Assembly: GCA_038253885.1 (NCBI GenBank)
Contig: JBBSGP010000015.1
Location: 9,875-73,874 of the forward strand
Direction: 5' to 3'
DNA: 64,000 bases
Source of the DNA: JALZAQ01 sp038253885
GTDB taxonomy: Bacteria > Gemmatimonadota > Gemmatimonadetes > Gemmatimonadales > Gemmatimonadaceae
Positions within the stretch are counted from its first letter, which is position 1, and each line of letters begins with the position of its first letter. The position numbers and the translations under genes were made by a program. The notes beneath the pieces were generated by a model. It searched no databases, had not been told where the DNA came from, and saw only the letters and a program-made list of their open reading frames with translations. This document shows positions 25,610 through 32,338 of the stretch, piece after piece.

Positions 25610-26373
25610 GACGTCGGCCGCCGTCTGCCGGAGAATGGTGGACATCCTTTTTCGACGCGGGCTATCTCCGCGAGTTCAATCCCCTGTTCACGCTCGAGCA
25701 GGACCGCCGGGAGGTTGCACGCCTCGTCGATCTGCTCGGGCTGCCCGTCGGCGCCCGGGTGCTCGACGTTCCGTGCGGGCAAGGGCGGCACGCCCACTTG
25801 CTCGCTGAAGCAGGGTTCCGGGTGGATGCCCTCGACTACTCGGCGCATCTACTCGCGCTGGCGCGCCGTCGCGGGGTCTCCCGGAATCTGCGATACACCC
25901 GCGGTGACATGCGCGCGCTGCCCCAGCGGTGGACGAGGCGCTTCGCGTCCGTGCTCAATCTCTTCACATCGTTCGGCTTCTTCCTCCATCCCGGTGACGA
26001 CGCGCGCGTGATCGCCGAATTCGCGCGGGTGCTGGAGCCCGGCGGCGTGCTCATCTGGCATGGCGGCAGCCGCGACGGTGTGATGGCGAAGTTTCTCGAC
26101 CGCGATTGGTGGCACACCGCGCAGGGTACCCTGGTGGCACAGGAGCGCCTGTTCGATCCCCTTTCCGGCGTGCTCACGATCAACTCCACCCTCGAGACGC
26201 GGGGAAAGAGAACCGAGCGCGAGCACCGTATCCGGCTCTACACCGCGACGCGACTCGCCGAGCTGTGTGGCGCCGCAGGGCTTGTGGTGCACGAGGCATT
26301 CGATGGGTTCACCGAGCGTCCTCTCGGGCGGCGCTCGAGCGAGATGCTCCTGGTGGCCCGCAAGGAGGCGTGA
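25606..26373 (+). CDS. Class I SAM-dependent methyltransferase, probable CTG start
   Basis: The protein has about 255 residues. Motif I is VLDVPCGQGRHAHLLAE, followed by VDALDYS, LRYTRGDMRALP and the post-motif FASVLNLFTSFGFF. No ATG, GTG or TTG lies in frame near the conserved N-terminal EWWTSFFDAGYLREF segment. CTG 25606 forms a CTGA overlap with the mutase stop, identical in geometry to the GTGA/ATGA overlaps elsewhere in the window, and is the likely start. The substrate is unknown. Its position between the two mutase subunit genes implies co-expression but not necessarily a role in the mutase pathway. Confidence 0.75.
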   Translation: MRRRPPSAGEWWTSFFDAGYLREFNPLFTLEQDRREVARLVDLLGLPVGARVLDVPCGQGRHAHLLAEAGFRVDALDYSAHLLALARRRGVSRNLRYTRGDMRALPQRWTRRFASVLNLFTSFGFFLHPGDDARVIAEFARVLEPGGVLIWHGGSRDGVMAKFLDRDWWHTAQGTLVAQERLFDPLSGVLTINSTLETRGKRTEREHRIRLYTATRLAELCGAAGLVVHEAFDGFTERPLGRRSSEMLLVARKEA

Positions 26374-26452
26374 CGATAGCTTTCACCTCGCGAACGTCTC
26401 CCCGCTGACGCCGCATCACACGCCTCGAATCCGACATTTGCCGATCCACTCC

Positions 26453-26863
26453 ATGCGTCCGATTCGCGTTCTGATCGCCAAGCCAGGGCTCGATGGGCAC
26501 GACCGTGGCGCCAAGGTCGTGGCCGCCGCGCTGCGCGACGCTGGCATGGAGGTGATCTACACCGGCCTTCACCAGACGCCCGAGATGATCGCCAGCGCGG
26601 CGATCCAGGAAGACGTCGACGTGGTCGGTCTCTCGATCCTGAGCGGAGCCCACATGACGCTCTTTCCTCGGGTGCGTGAGCTCATGAGCCAGCAGGGGCG
26701 CGACGACATCCTGATCACCGGAGGAGGGATCCTCCCGAAGGAAGACATCGAGCGATTGCGGGAGCAGGGGATCGGCAAGCTCTTCGGCCCGGGAACGGCG
26801 ACGTCGGATCTCGTGGACTACATCCGCGAGTGGTTCGCGACCCGGGAGCAGCAGGAAGCGTGA
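26453..26863 (+). CDS. icmB: Cobalamin-binding small subunit of the acyl-CoA mutase
   Basis: The 136-residue stand-alone B12-binding Rossmann domain carries the base-off/His-on motif D14-G-H16-D-R-G19 in KPGLDGHDRGAKV, where H16 ligates cobalt. VVGLSILSGAHM and the LITGGGILP loop complete the cofactor pocket. Length equals that of the separate IcmB subunit. The ATG at 26453 was chosen because conservation begins there. A 79-bp gap separates it from the methyltransferase. Its TGA overlaps the carboxylase gene by GTGA. Confidence 0.88.
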   Translation: MRPIRVLIAKPGLDGHDRGAKVVAAALRDAGMEVIYTGLHQTPEMIASAAIQEDVDVVGLSILSGAHMTLFPRVRELMSQQGRDDILITGGGILPKEDIERLREQGIGKLFGPGTATSDLVDYIREWFATREQQEA

Positions 26864-28512
26864 GCGCGACGCCACGCGCGCCGCGTCCAACGGGATCCAG
26901 CCGGCTGCGGGAGCGAAGTGCCGAGCTGAGGGCGCTCGAGGAGCGGTTGCGGCTCGGGGGCGGTCCCGACAAGATCGAGCGACAACACAAGTTGGGAAAG
27001 CTGACCGCGCGCGAGCGCGTTCTCGCTCTGACGGATCCGGGATCGCGCTTCCTCGAGATCGGCCTTCTCGTGGCTCACGACCAGTATGATGGCCAGGCCC
27101 CCGCCGCCGGCGTCATCACCGGCGTCGGGATCATCCACGGGCGCGAGGTCGTGATCGTCGCCAATGATGCCACGGTCAAAGCGGGCTCCTGGTGGCCGGA
27201 GACGATTCGGAAGATCCTCCGCGCCCAGGAGATCGCCATGCGCTGTCGCATTCCGATCGTGTACCTCGTGGACTCGGCTGGCGTCAACCTTCCTTACCAG
27301 GGCGGCGTCTTCCCGGGCCAGTACGGCGCCAGCAGGATCTTCTACTACAACTCGATCATGCGGCGATACCTTCGTATCCCGCAGCTCGCGGCGGTGATGG
27401 GTCAGTGCGTCGCCGGCGGCGCCTATCTCCCGGCGCTCTCCGACGTCATCCTGATGGTGGATGGCAGCTCCTTCATGGGTCTCGGCGGCCCCAACCTCGT
27501 CAAGGGTGCGACGGGTCAGACGGTGGACGGGGAATCGCTCGGTGGTGCCCGCACGCACACGGAGATCAGTGGGGTGGCGCACTACCTCGTCCCGGATGAC
27601 CGCGCCTGCGTGGAGAAGCTGCGCCAGCTGGTCGAGCGGCTTCCGCCTCCGTCGCTCGCGCAGCTCGCGCCGGAGGAGTCCGGCACCTCGGCTCGGGCGA
27701 ACACCGATGAGCTCTACGATCTACTCCCGGCCGATCACCGGCTCTCGTACGACATGCATACCGTGCTTCGCGTGATCGTCGATGATGGCGTGGTAGATGA
27801 GTTTCAGCAGGGACTCGCCCGCGAGATGATCTGCGGGGACTCGCGAATCCGCGGAATGGCGGTGGGGGTGATCGCGAATCAGCGGGGGCTGATCAAAGGC
27901 CGTCCCGGTGAGAAGCCACGCTTCGGTGGAATCATCTATGCCGAGAGCGCCGAGAAGGTCGCCTACTTCATCGATCGGTGCGACCGGCAAAGGCTGCCCC
28001 TCCTCTTTGTGCAGGATGTGTCGGGCTTCATGGTGGGGCCCGAGGCGGAGCATGAGGGGATCATCCGCGCGGGCGCGCGCTTCGTCGAGGCCATGGCCAC
28101 CGCGACCGTGCCCAAGCTCGTGCTCACCGTCAATCACGCCTCGGGTGCGGGCTACTACGCCATGGCCGGTCAGGGATTCGATCCCGACTTCCTCTTCAGC
28201 TGGCCGACCGGTCGGATGGCCGTGATGGAGGGAGAAGCGGCGGTGCAGGCGGTGCATGGGTCCGCGCTCGATGAGGCGAAGAAGCGGCGCGGTGAGCCAG
28301 GGGCGGGTGTGACCGACTCGATCGAGGAAATGCGGGCCGACTACGAGCACCAGCTCGCCGCCGACTACGCCGGTGCCCGTGGATTCATCGATGCAATCGT
28401 GTATCCCGAGGAAACGCGCGACGTGCTCGCGCTCGCTCTCCGCGCGTCCCTGCACAACGCGGGACCGCACCTCGGGGCGTTCGTGCTTCCGCCCCATCTC
28501 GGAGAAGGGTAG
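26860..28512 (+). CDS. Acyl-CoA carboxylase, carboxyltransferase (beta) subunit
   Basis: The 550-residue protein has two crotonase-like carboxyltransferase halves. The N-half shows KLTARERVLALTD, YLVDSAGVNLPYQ, MGQCVAGGAYLPALSD and GGPNLVKGATGQ. The C-half shows GGIIYAESAEKVAYFIDRCD, LLFVQDVSGFMVG, and the oxyanion motif HASGAGYYAMAGQGFDPDF. The pattern is closest to methylcrotonyl-/geranyl-CoA carboxylase beta subunits, with propionyl-CoA carboxylase the other possibility. The biotin carboxylase/carrier alpha subunit is not in the window. It is followed by AtuA-type genes, favouring a branched-chain or isoprenoid acyl-CoA substrate. Confidence 0.85.
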   Translation: MSATPRAPRPTGSSRLRERSAELRALEERLRLGGGPDKIERQHKLGKLTARERVLALTDPGSRFLEIGLLVAHDQYDGQAPAAGVITGVGIIHGREVVIVANDATVKAGSWWPETIRKILRAQEIAMRCRIPIVYLVDSAGVNLPYQGGVFPGQYGASRIFYYNSIMRRYLRIPQLAAVMGQCVAGGAYLPALSDVILMVDGSSFMGLGGPNLVKGATGQTVDGESLGGARTHTEISGVAHYLVPDDRACVEKLRQLVERLPPPSLAQLAPEESGTSARANTDELYDLLPADHRLSYDMHTVLRVIVDDGVVDEFQQGLAREMICGDSRIRGMAVGVIANQRGLIKGRPGEKPRFGGIIYAESAEKVAYFIDRCDRQRLPLLFVQDVSGFMVGPEAEHEGIIRAGARFVEAMATATVPKLVLTVNHASGAGYYAMAGQGFDPDFLFSWPTGRMAVMEGEAAVQAVHGSALDEAKKRRGEPGAGVTDSIEEMRADYEHQLAADYAGARGFIDAIVYPEETRDVLALALRASLHNAGPHLGAFVLPPHLGEG

Positions 28513-28514
28513 CG

Positions 28515-29885
28515 GTGACGAGGGATGAGAGGGTGGTGAGGGTGGCTGCCGGTCAGGGCTTCTGGGGCGATTGGCTCGAGGCGCCGCGCCGGCAGGTCGA
28601 GGGAGGACCCGTGGATTACCTCATGCTGGACTATCTCGCGGAGGTCACCATGTCGATCCTCCAGAAACAGAAGGAGCGCGATCCCAGCCTTGGCTACGCA
28701 CGCGACATCCTCGGCGCGATGGAGAGCGTGTACCCCGCCGTGGCCGAGCGCGGCGTTCGCGTGATCGCGAACGCGGGGGGCGTGAATCCGGTGGCCTGTG
28801 CCGATGCCCTCACCGCTCTCGCGCGCCGACTCGGCCTCGCCGGCCGCATCTCCCTCGGCGTCATCACTGGCGACGATCTTCTGTCGCGGTTGGATGAGCT
28901 GCTTGTCGAGGGTCACCCGTTGGTCAACATGGAGACGGGCCAGCCTCTGGAGACGGTGCGCGATCGGGTGTTGTCGGCCAACGCGTACATCGGAGCCGGC
29001 CCCATCGTCGAGGCGCTGGAGCGAGGCGCACAGGTCGTGATCACGGGACGCTCGACCGATACGGCGCTCACGATGGCGCCGCTCATGCACGAATTCGGAT
29101 GGGCGCGTGACGACTGGGACCGATTGTCGGCGGGGATCATCGCCGGTCACATCATCGAGTGCGGAGCGCAATGCTCGGGCGGCAACTGCCTGTACGAGTG
29201 GCGCGAGATTCCCGATCTCGCCAACGTCGGCTATCCGATCGTGGAAGCGCGACGAGATGGGACCTTCGTGGTCACCAAGCATCCGGGCACCGGAGGGCGG
29301 ATCAGCACGCACACCGTGACCGAGCAGCTGGTGTACGAGATGGGAGATCCGCACACGTATATCACGCCCGATGTGGTGGCTGATTTCACCACCATCCGCC
29401 TGGAGGATGCGGGTGCCGATCGAGTGCGCGTGTTCGGCATCACGGGCCGTCCTGCGACCGACAAGCTCAAGGTGTCGATCGCGTATCGCGCCGGCTACAA
29501 AGCGATCGGCACGCTCGTCTACGCCTGGCCGGACGCACTGGAGAAGGCGCAACTCGCCGACCGGGTGTTGCGGGAGCGTCTCGACCGGCTCGGCCTGCGC
29601 TTCGACGCGATGCTCACGGAGTTCGTCGGGAATTCGGCTACGCATGGCGCGCTCGCCGGGAAAGTGGATGCTCCCGAGGTGCAGCTGCGCATTGGCGTGC
29701 GAGGAGAGGACCGTGCGTCGGTCGAGCGCTTCACTCGCGAGATCGCACCGCTCGTGTTGAACGGTCCGCCCAGCGTGACCGGTTTTGCCGGCGGTCGCCC
29801 GAAAGTCGAAGACGTGGTGGCGTACTGGCCGGCTTTGATCGACAAGCGAGTGGTGCGGACGTCCGTGGACGTGCGTGTCGCATGA
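28515..29885 (+). CDS. AtuA-family protein (acyclic terpene utilisation, DUF1446)
   Basis: The 456-residue cytoplasmic protein shows GFWGDWLEAPRRQVEGG, VDYLMLDYLAEVTMSILQ, VRVIANAGGVNP and VITGRSTDTALTMAPL, matching the AtuA/DUF1446 family. AtuA is required in Pseudomonas for citronellol/geraniol degradation, but its biochemical step is unknown. The gene starts with GTG two bases after the carboxylase stop. The AtuA C-terminal extension is encoded separately by the next gene. Confidence 0.85.
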   Translation: MTRDERVVRVAAGQGFWGDWLEAPRRQVEGGPVDYLMLDYLAEVTMSILQKQKERDPSLGYARDILGAMESVYPAVAERGVRVIANAGGVNPVACADALTALARRLGLAGRISLGVITGDDLLSRLDELLVEGHPLVNMETGQPLETVRDRVLSANAYIGAGPIVEALERGAQVVITGRSTDTALTMAPLMHEFGWARDDWDRLSAGIIAGHIIECGAQCSGGNCLYEWREIPDLANVGYPIVEARRDGTFVVTKHPGTGGRISTHTVTEQLVYEMGDPHTYITPDVVADFTTIRLEDAGADRVRVFGITGRPATDKLKVSIAYRAGYKAIGTLVYAWPDALEKAQLADRVLRERLDRLGLRFDAMLTEFVGNSATHGALAGKVDAPEVQLRIGVRGEDRASVERFTREIAPLVLNGPPSVTGFAGGRPKVEDVVAYWPALIDKRVVRTSVDVRVA

Positions 29886-30238
29886 AGGTTCGCCTGCTGG
29901 ATATCGCGCACGCCCGCTCCGGCGACAAGGGTGACACGGCAAACGTGGGACTGATCGCCATACGCTCGGAGTGGTACGCTCTCCTGGAGCGGCTGGTGAC
30001 GCGTGACCGCGTCTCCCAACATTTCAGCGGCGCGATCAGCGGGGAAGTGGAGCGGTTCGAGTTACCCAACCTCGGCGCTCTCAATTTTCTGCTGCACGGC
30101 GCGCTGGGAGGGGGCGGCACGCTGTCGCTCAAGACCGATGCGCAGGGAAAGGTCTACTCGACCGCGCTTCTGCGCATGACTGTCGATGTGCCCGATGATG
30201 AGGCGCGCCGGCTCCGACTTCCGACGACCCCGACGTGA
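29882..30238 (+). CDS. AtuA-like C-terminal ferredoxin-fold domain protein
   Basis: The 118-residue protein corresponds to the domain found at the C-terminus of longer AtuA proteins. LLDIAHARSGDKGDTANVGL is the diagnostic segment, followed by LNFLLHGALGGGG. It is encoded as a separate polypeptide overlapping AtuA by ATGA, which suggests a two-subunit AtuA. Its function is unknown. There are no Cys clusters, so the fold name does not imply an iron-sulfur centre. Confidence 0.8.
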   Translation: MKVRLLDIAHARSGDKGDTANVGLIAIRSEWYALLERLVTRDRVSQHFSGAISGEVERFELPNLGALNFLLHGALGGGGTLSLKTDAQGKVYSTALLRMTVDVPDDEARRLRLPTTPT

Positions 30239-31020
30239 TCGAGGGGGGCGGTTCCCGCGTCCGCGTCGAGCGGATACCGCCAATAGCACGGCTCGTCCTG
30301 GCGCGGCCGGAAAAAAAGAACGCGCTGGACCGGCGAATGTCCGAGGAGCTCCACCGCGCGCTGGTGGAGCTGGCAGCGGATACCGAGGTGCGGGTTATCG
30401 CGCTGACCGCCGACGGACCCGATTTCTGTGCCGGCGCGGATTTGGCTGCTCTCGCCGCGATGGTCGATGAGCCGCGCGAGCACCACCTGGAGGATGCACA
30501 GGCGCTCGGTCGTGTCTTCAGCACCATTCGTGGCTTGCCCAAGGTGGTTGTCGGTGTGATACGGGGTCGCGCGTTGGGAGGCGGGGCAGGGCTGGCGACA
30601 GCATGCGACATCGTGCTCGCGCACGAGGGGGCGGAGCTGGGCTATCCCGAAGTGGCCGTCGGCTTCGTTCCGGCCATGGTGATGACGCTGCTCCGTCGAT
30701 CCGTGGGCGAGAAGCGGGCATTCGAGCTGGTGGCGAGCGGCAGGCGAGTGAGCGCCGGCGAGGCGCTTCAGATGGGGCTTGTGAGCCGGGTCGTACCACA
30801 CGATGGCTTCGACGAGCTCGTGCAGGATACGCTCGCCCGCGTGGCCAGGGCGCCGGCGGAGGCGATGCAGCAGACCAAGCGGCTCTTCTATGAGCTCGAC
30901 GGGCTGGATTTCGGGCACGGCATGTCGCTGGGGGCTCAACGCAATGCGGACGCCCGCACCACCAGTGAGTTTCGCGCCGGGGTGCTGCGATTCGTGACCA
31001 AGGGGGAAAGCGGACAGTGA
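30235..31020 (+). CDS. Enoyl-CoA hydratase, methylglutaconyl-/isohexenylglutaconyl-CoA hydratase-like
   Basis: The 261-residue crotonase shows LARPEKKNALDRRMSEEL, FCAGADL (oxyanion hole), GRALGGGAGLATACD and YPEVAVGFVPAMV. The first catalytic Glu position of canonical hydratases is Gly (GGGAGLA), while the second Glu (PEV) is retained. This arrangement is typical of methylglutaconyl-CoA hydratase and AtuE/LiuC proteins, consistent with the neighbouring carboxylase and AtuA genes. GTG 30235 lies in a GTGA overlap; its own stop overlaps the next small gene. Confidence 0.83.
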   Translation: MIEGGGSRVRVERIPPIARLVLARPEKKNALDRRMSEELHRALVELAADTEVRVIALTADGPDFCAGADLAALAAMVDEPREHHLEDAQALGRVFSTIRGLPKVVVGVIRGRALGGGAGLATACDIVLAHEGAELGYPEVAVGFVPAMVMTLLRRSVGEKRAFELVASGRRVSAGEALQMGLVSRVVPHDGFDELVQDTLARVARAPAEAMQQTKRLFYELDGLDFGHGMSLGAQRNADARTTSEFRAGVLRFVTKGESGQ

Positions 31021-31181
31021 CCGTTCTCACCGCATTGAAGTTGTCGCTGGCCCTGGCCGGCTTGTTGGTCTTCCTCTATGGGATCACCTCGGCAGACCGG
31101 CGAGTGCAAGGACTGGGAGTGGCGCTCGTCGCGGCGGCATTCCTCCTCCGATTCGTCAGACGCGCCCCCCCTGGCGATTGA
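31017..31181 (+). CDS. Small membrane protein, 54 residues
   Basis: A 55-codon frame starts with GTG in a GTGA overlap with the hydratase stop and ends at TGA 31179-31181. The peptide has two hydrophobic helices, ALKLSLALAGLLVFLYGIT (6-24) and VQGLGVALVAAAFLLRF (30-46), joined by a SADRR turn and followed by a basic tail. This is a helical hairpin with a positively charged C-terminus. No homologue is recognised. Support comes from the overlap geometry and the membrane-hairpin character. Confidence 0.6.
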   Translation: MTVLTALKLSLALAGLLVFLYGITSADRRVQGLGVALVAAAFLLRFVRRAPPGD

Positions 31182-31310
31182 GGCCCGGGTGATTCCCCGG
31201 CTAGACGGGCGGTCAGGTGCCGAATCAGCACTGCCAACAGCCCTAATCGGCCGGATTCCAGCGGTTCAATTGTTGCTAGGTACGCGTTGGAACCCCTGGA
31301 GGCACCACCG

Positions 31311-32201
31311 ATGACCGAAACCGCACGTAAGCGCCGCCGCGCGACAACCCCCGCCGAGATCGGACCGGCCGAGGCTGATCGCGACATCCTCGACCAGTAC
31401 TTCGCCGAGGTGAGCCGCTACCCCCTTCTCAAGGTGGAGGAGGAGCGGGCGCTTGCGCATCGGGTCCGGAAGGGCGAGCAGGATGCCCTGGACGATCTGG
31501 TCAAGCGGAATCTGCGTTTTGTCGTCTCGGTGGCGAAGAAATATCAGAATCGGGGCATGCCTCTCATCGATCTCATCGGCGAAGGGAACATTGGCCTGAT
31601 GACCGCCGCCCGAAAGTTCGACCCCAACCAGGGGGTCAAGTTCATCTCCTACGCGGTGTGGTGGATCCGTCAGGCGATCCTTTCGGCACTGGCGCGCCAG
31701 GGCCGAACGGTCCGCGTCCCCTTGAACCGCACCGCGGATCTCTCCCGCGTCATCAAGGCATCGGCGCTCCTCCGCGACAAGCTCGGTCGCGAAGCCACCC
31801 CGGTCGAGCTCTCCAAGCTCACGGGTATCTCCCCGGAGATCGTCGCGGCCCTCAACGCGCTCAATACCGCTGACGTCCGCCTCGACGCTGCCATCGGCAA
31901 AGATGGAGATCGATCGCTGATCGAGCGCTTCAGCCTCGACGAGATGCCGGATGCCGAGGCCCAGGTGATGAACGAGTTTCGTAACGTCGAGCTCGAGCGT
32001 GCGCTGGAGACACTGCAGCCGCGGGATGGCAGAATTCTGCGCTTGTACTTCGGCCTGGATGGCGGTCGCGAGCACACCCTCGATGAGATCGGCAAGATGC
32101 TCGGTGTGACGCGCGAGCGCGTCCGCCAGCTCCGCGACCGAGCTCTGAAGCGGCTGCGGGAAGGCGAGATCGGAGCCGTTCTCAAGGATCTGGCGGCATA
32201 A
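31311..32201 (+). CDS. Primary-type RNA polymerase sigma factor (RpoD/SigA family, short form)
   Basis: The 296-residue sigma-70 factor lacks a long region 1.1. Region 1.2 is DILDQYFAEVSRYPLL. Regions 2.1-2.4 include RNLRFVVSVAKKYQNRGMPLIDLI and FDPNQGVKFISYAVWWIRQAI. Region 4.2 has the helix-turn-helix TLDEIGKMLGVTRERVRQLRDRAL. Region 2.4/3.0 (FISYAVWWIRQ, then TVRVPLN) resembles the Bacteroidota primary sigma more than E. coli RpoD. ATG 31311 has an ideal GGAGG (31298-31302) eight bases upstream, unusually strong for this window. A terminator follows. Confidence 0.92.
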   Translation: MTETARKRRRATTPAEIGPAEADRDILDQYFAEVSRYPLLKVEEERALAHRVRKGEQDALDDLVKRNLRFVVSVAKKYQNRGMPLIDLIGEGNIGLMTAARKFDPNQGVKFISYAVWWIRQAILSALARQGRTVRVPLNRTADLSRVIKASALLRDKLGREATPVELSKLTGISPEIVAALNALNTADVRLDAAIGKDGDRSLIERFSLDEMPDAEAQVMNEFRNVELERALETLQPRDGRILRLYFGLDGGREHTLDEIGKMLGVTRERVRQLRDRALKRLREGEIGAVLKDLAA

Positions 32202-32243
32202 CAACCGCCGCTCGGCGACACCGCCGTGGGGAGATTGTCTTGG

Positions 32244-32276
32244 GGGGCCGCTCAGCGATGCGCGGCCCCTCTCTTT
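32244..32276 (+). terminator. Rho-independent terminator after the sigma factor gene
   Basis: A perfect 8-bp stem (GGGGCCGC, 32244-32251; GCGGCCCC, 32262-32269) with a 10-nt loop is followed by TCTCTTT. It lies 42 bp after the stop codon. Confidence 0.7.
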
Positions 32277-32322
32277 CCCCGGCGCCGGGGCGGCATCCAG
32301 ACCGCCGCGCACGGCGACGCGT

Positions 32323-32328
32323 TAGATT
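32323..32328 (+). promoter_or_regulatory. Possible -10 box for the peptidase U32 gene
   Basis: TAGATT at 32323-32328 lies between the sigma-gene terminator and ATG 32339 and matches the window's TAnnTT pattern. Only 10 nt separate it from the ATG, so the transcript would be nearly leaderless. No -35 is recognisable. Confidence 0.3.
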
Positions 32329-32338
32329 CCTTGGCCTG

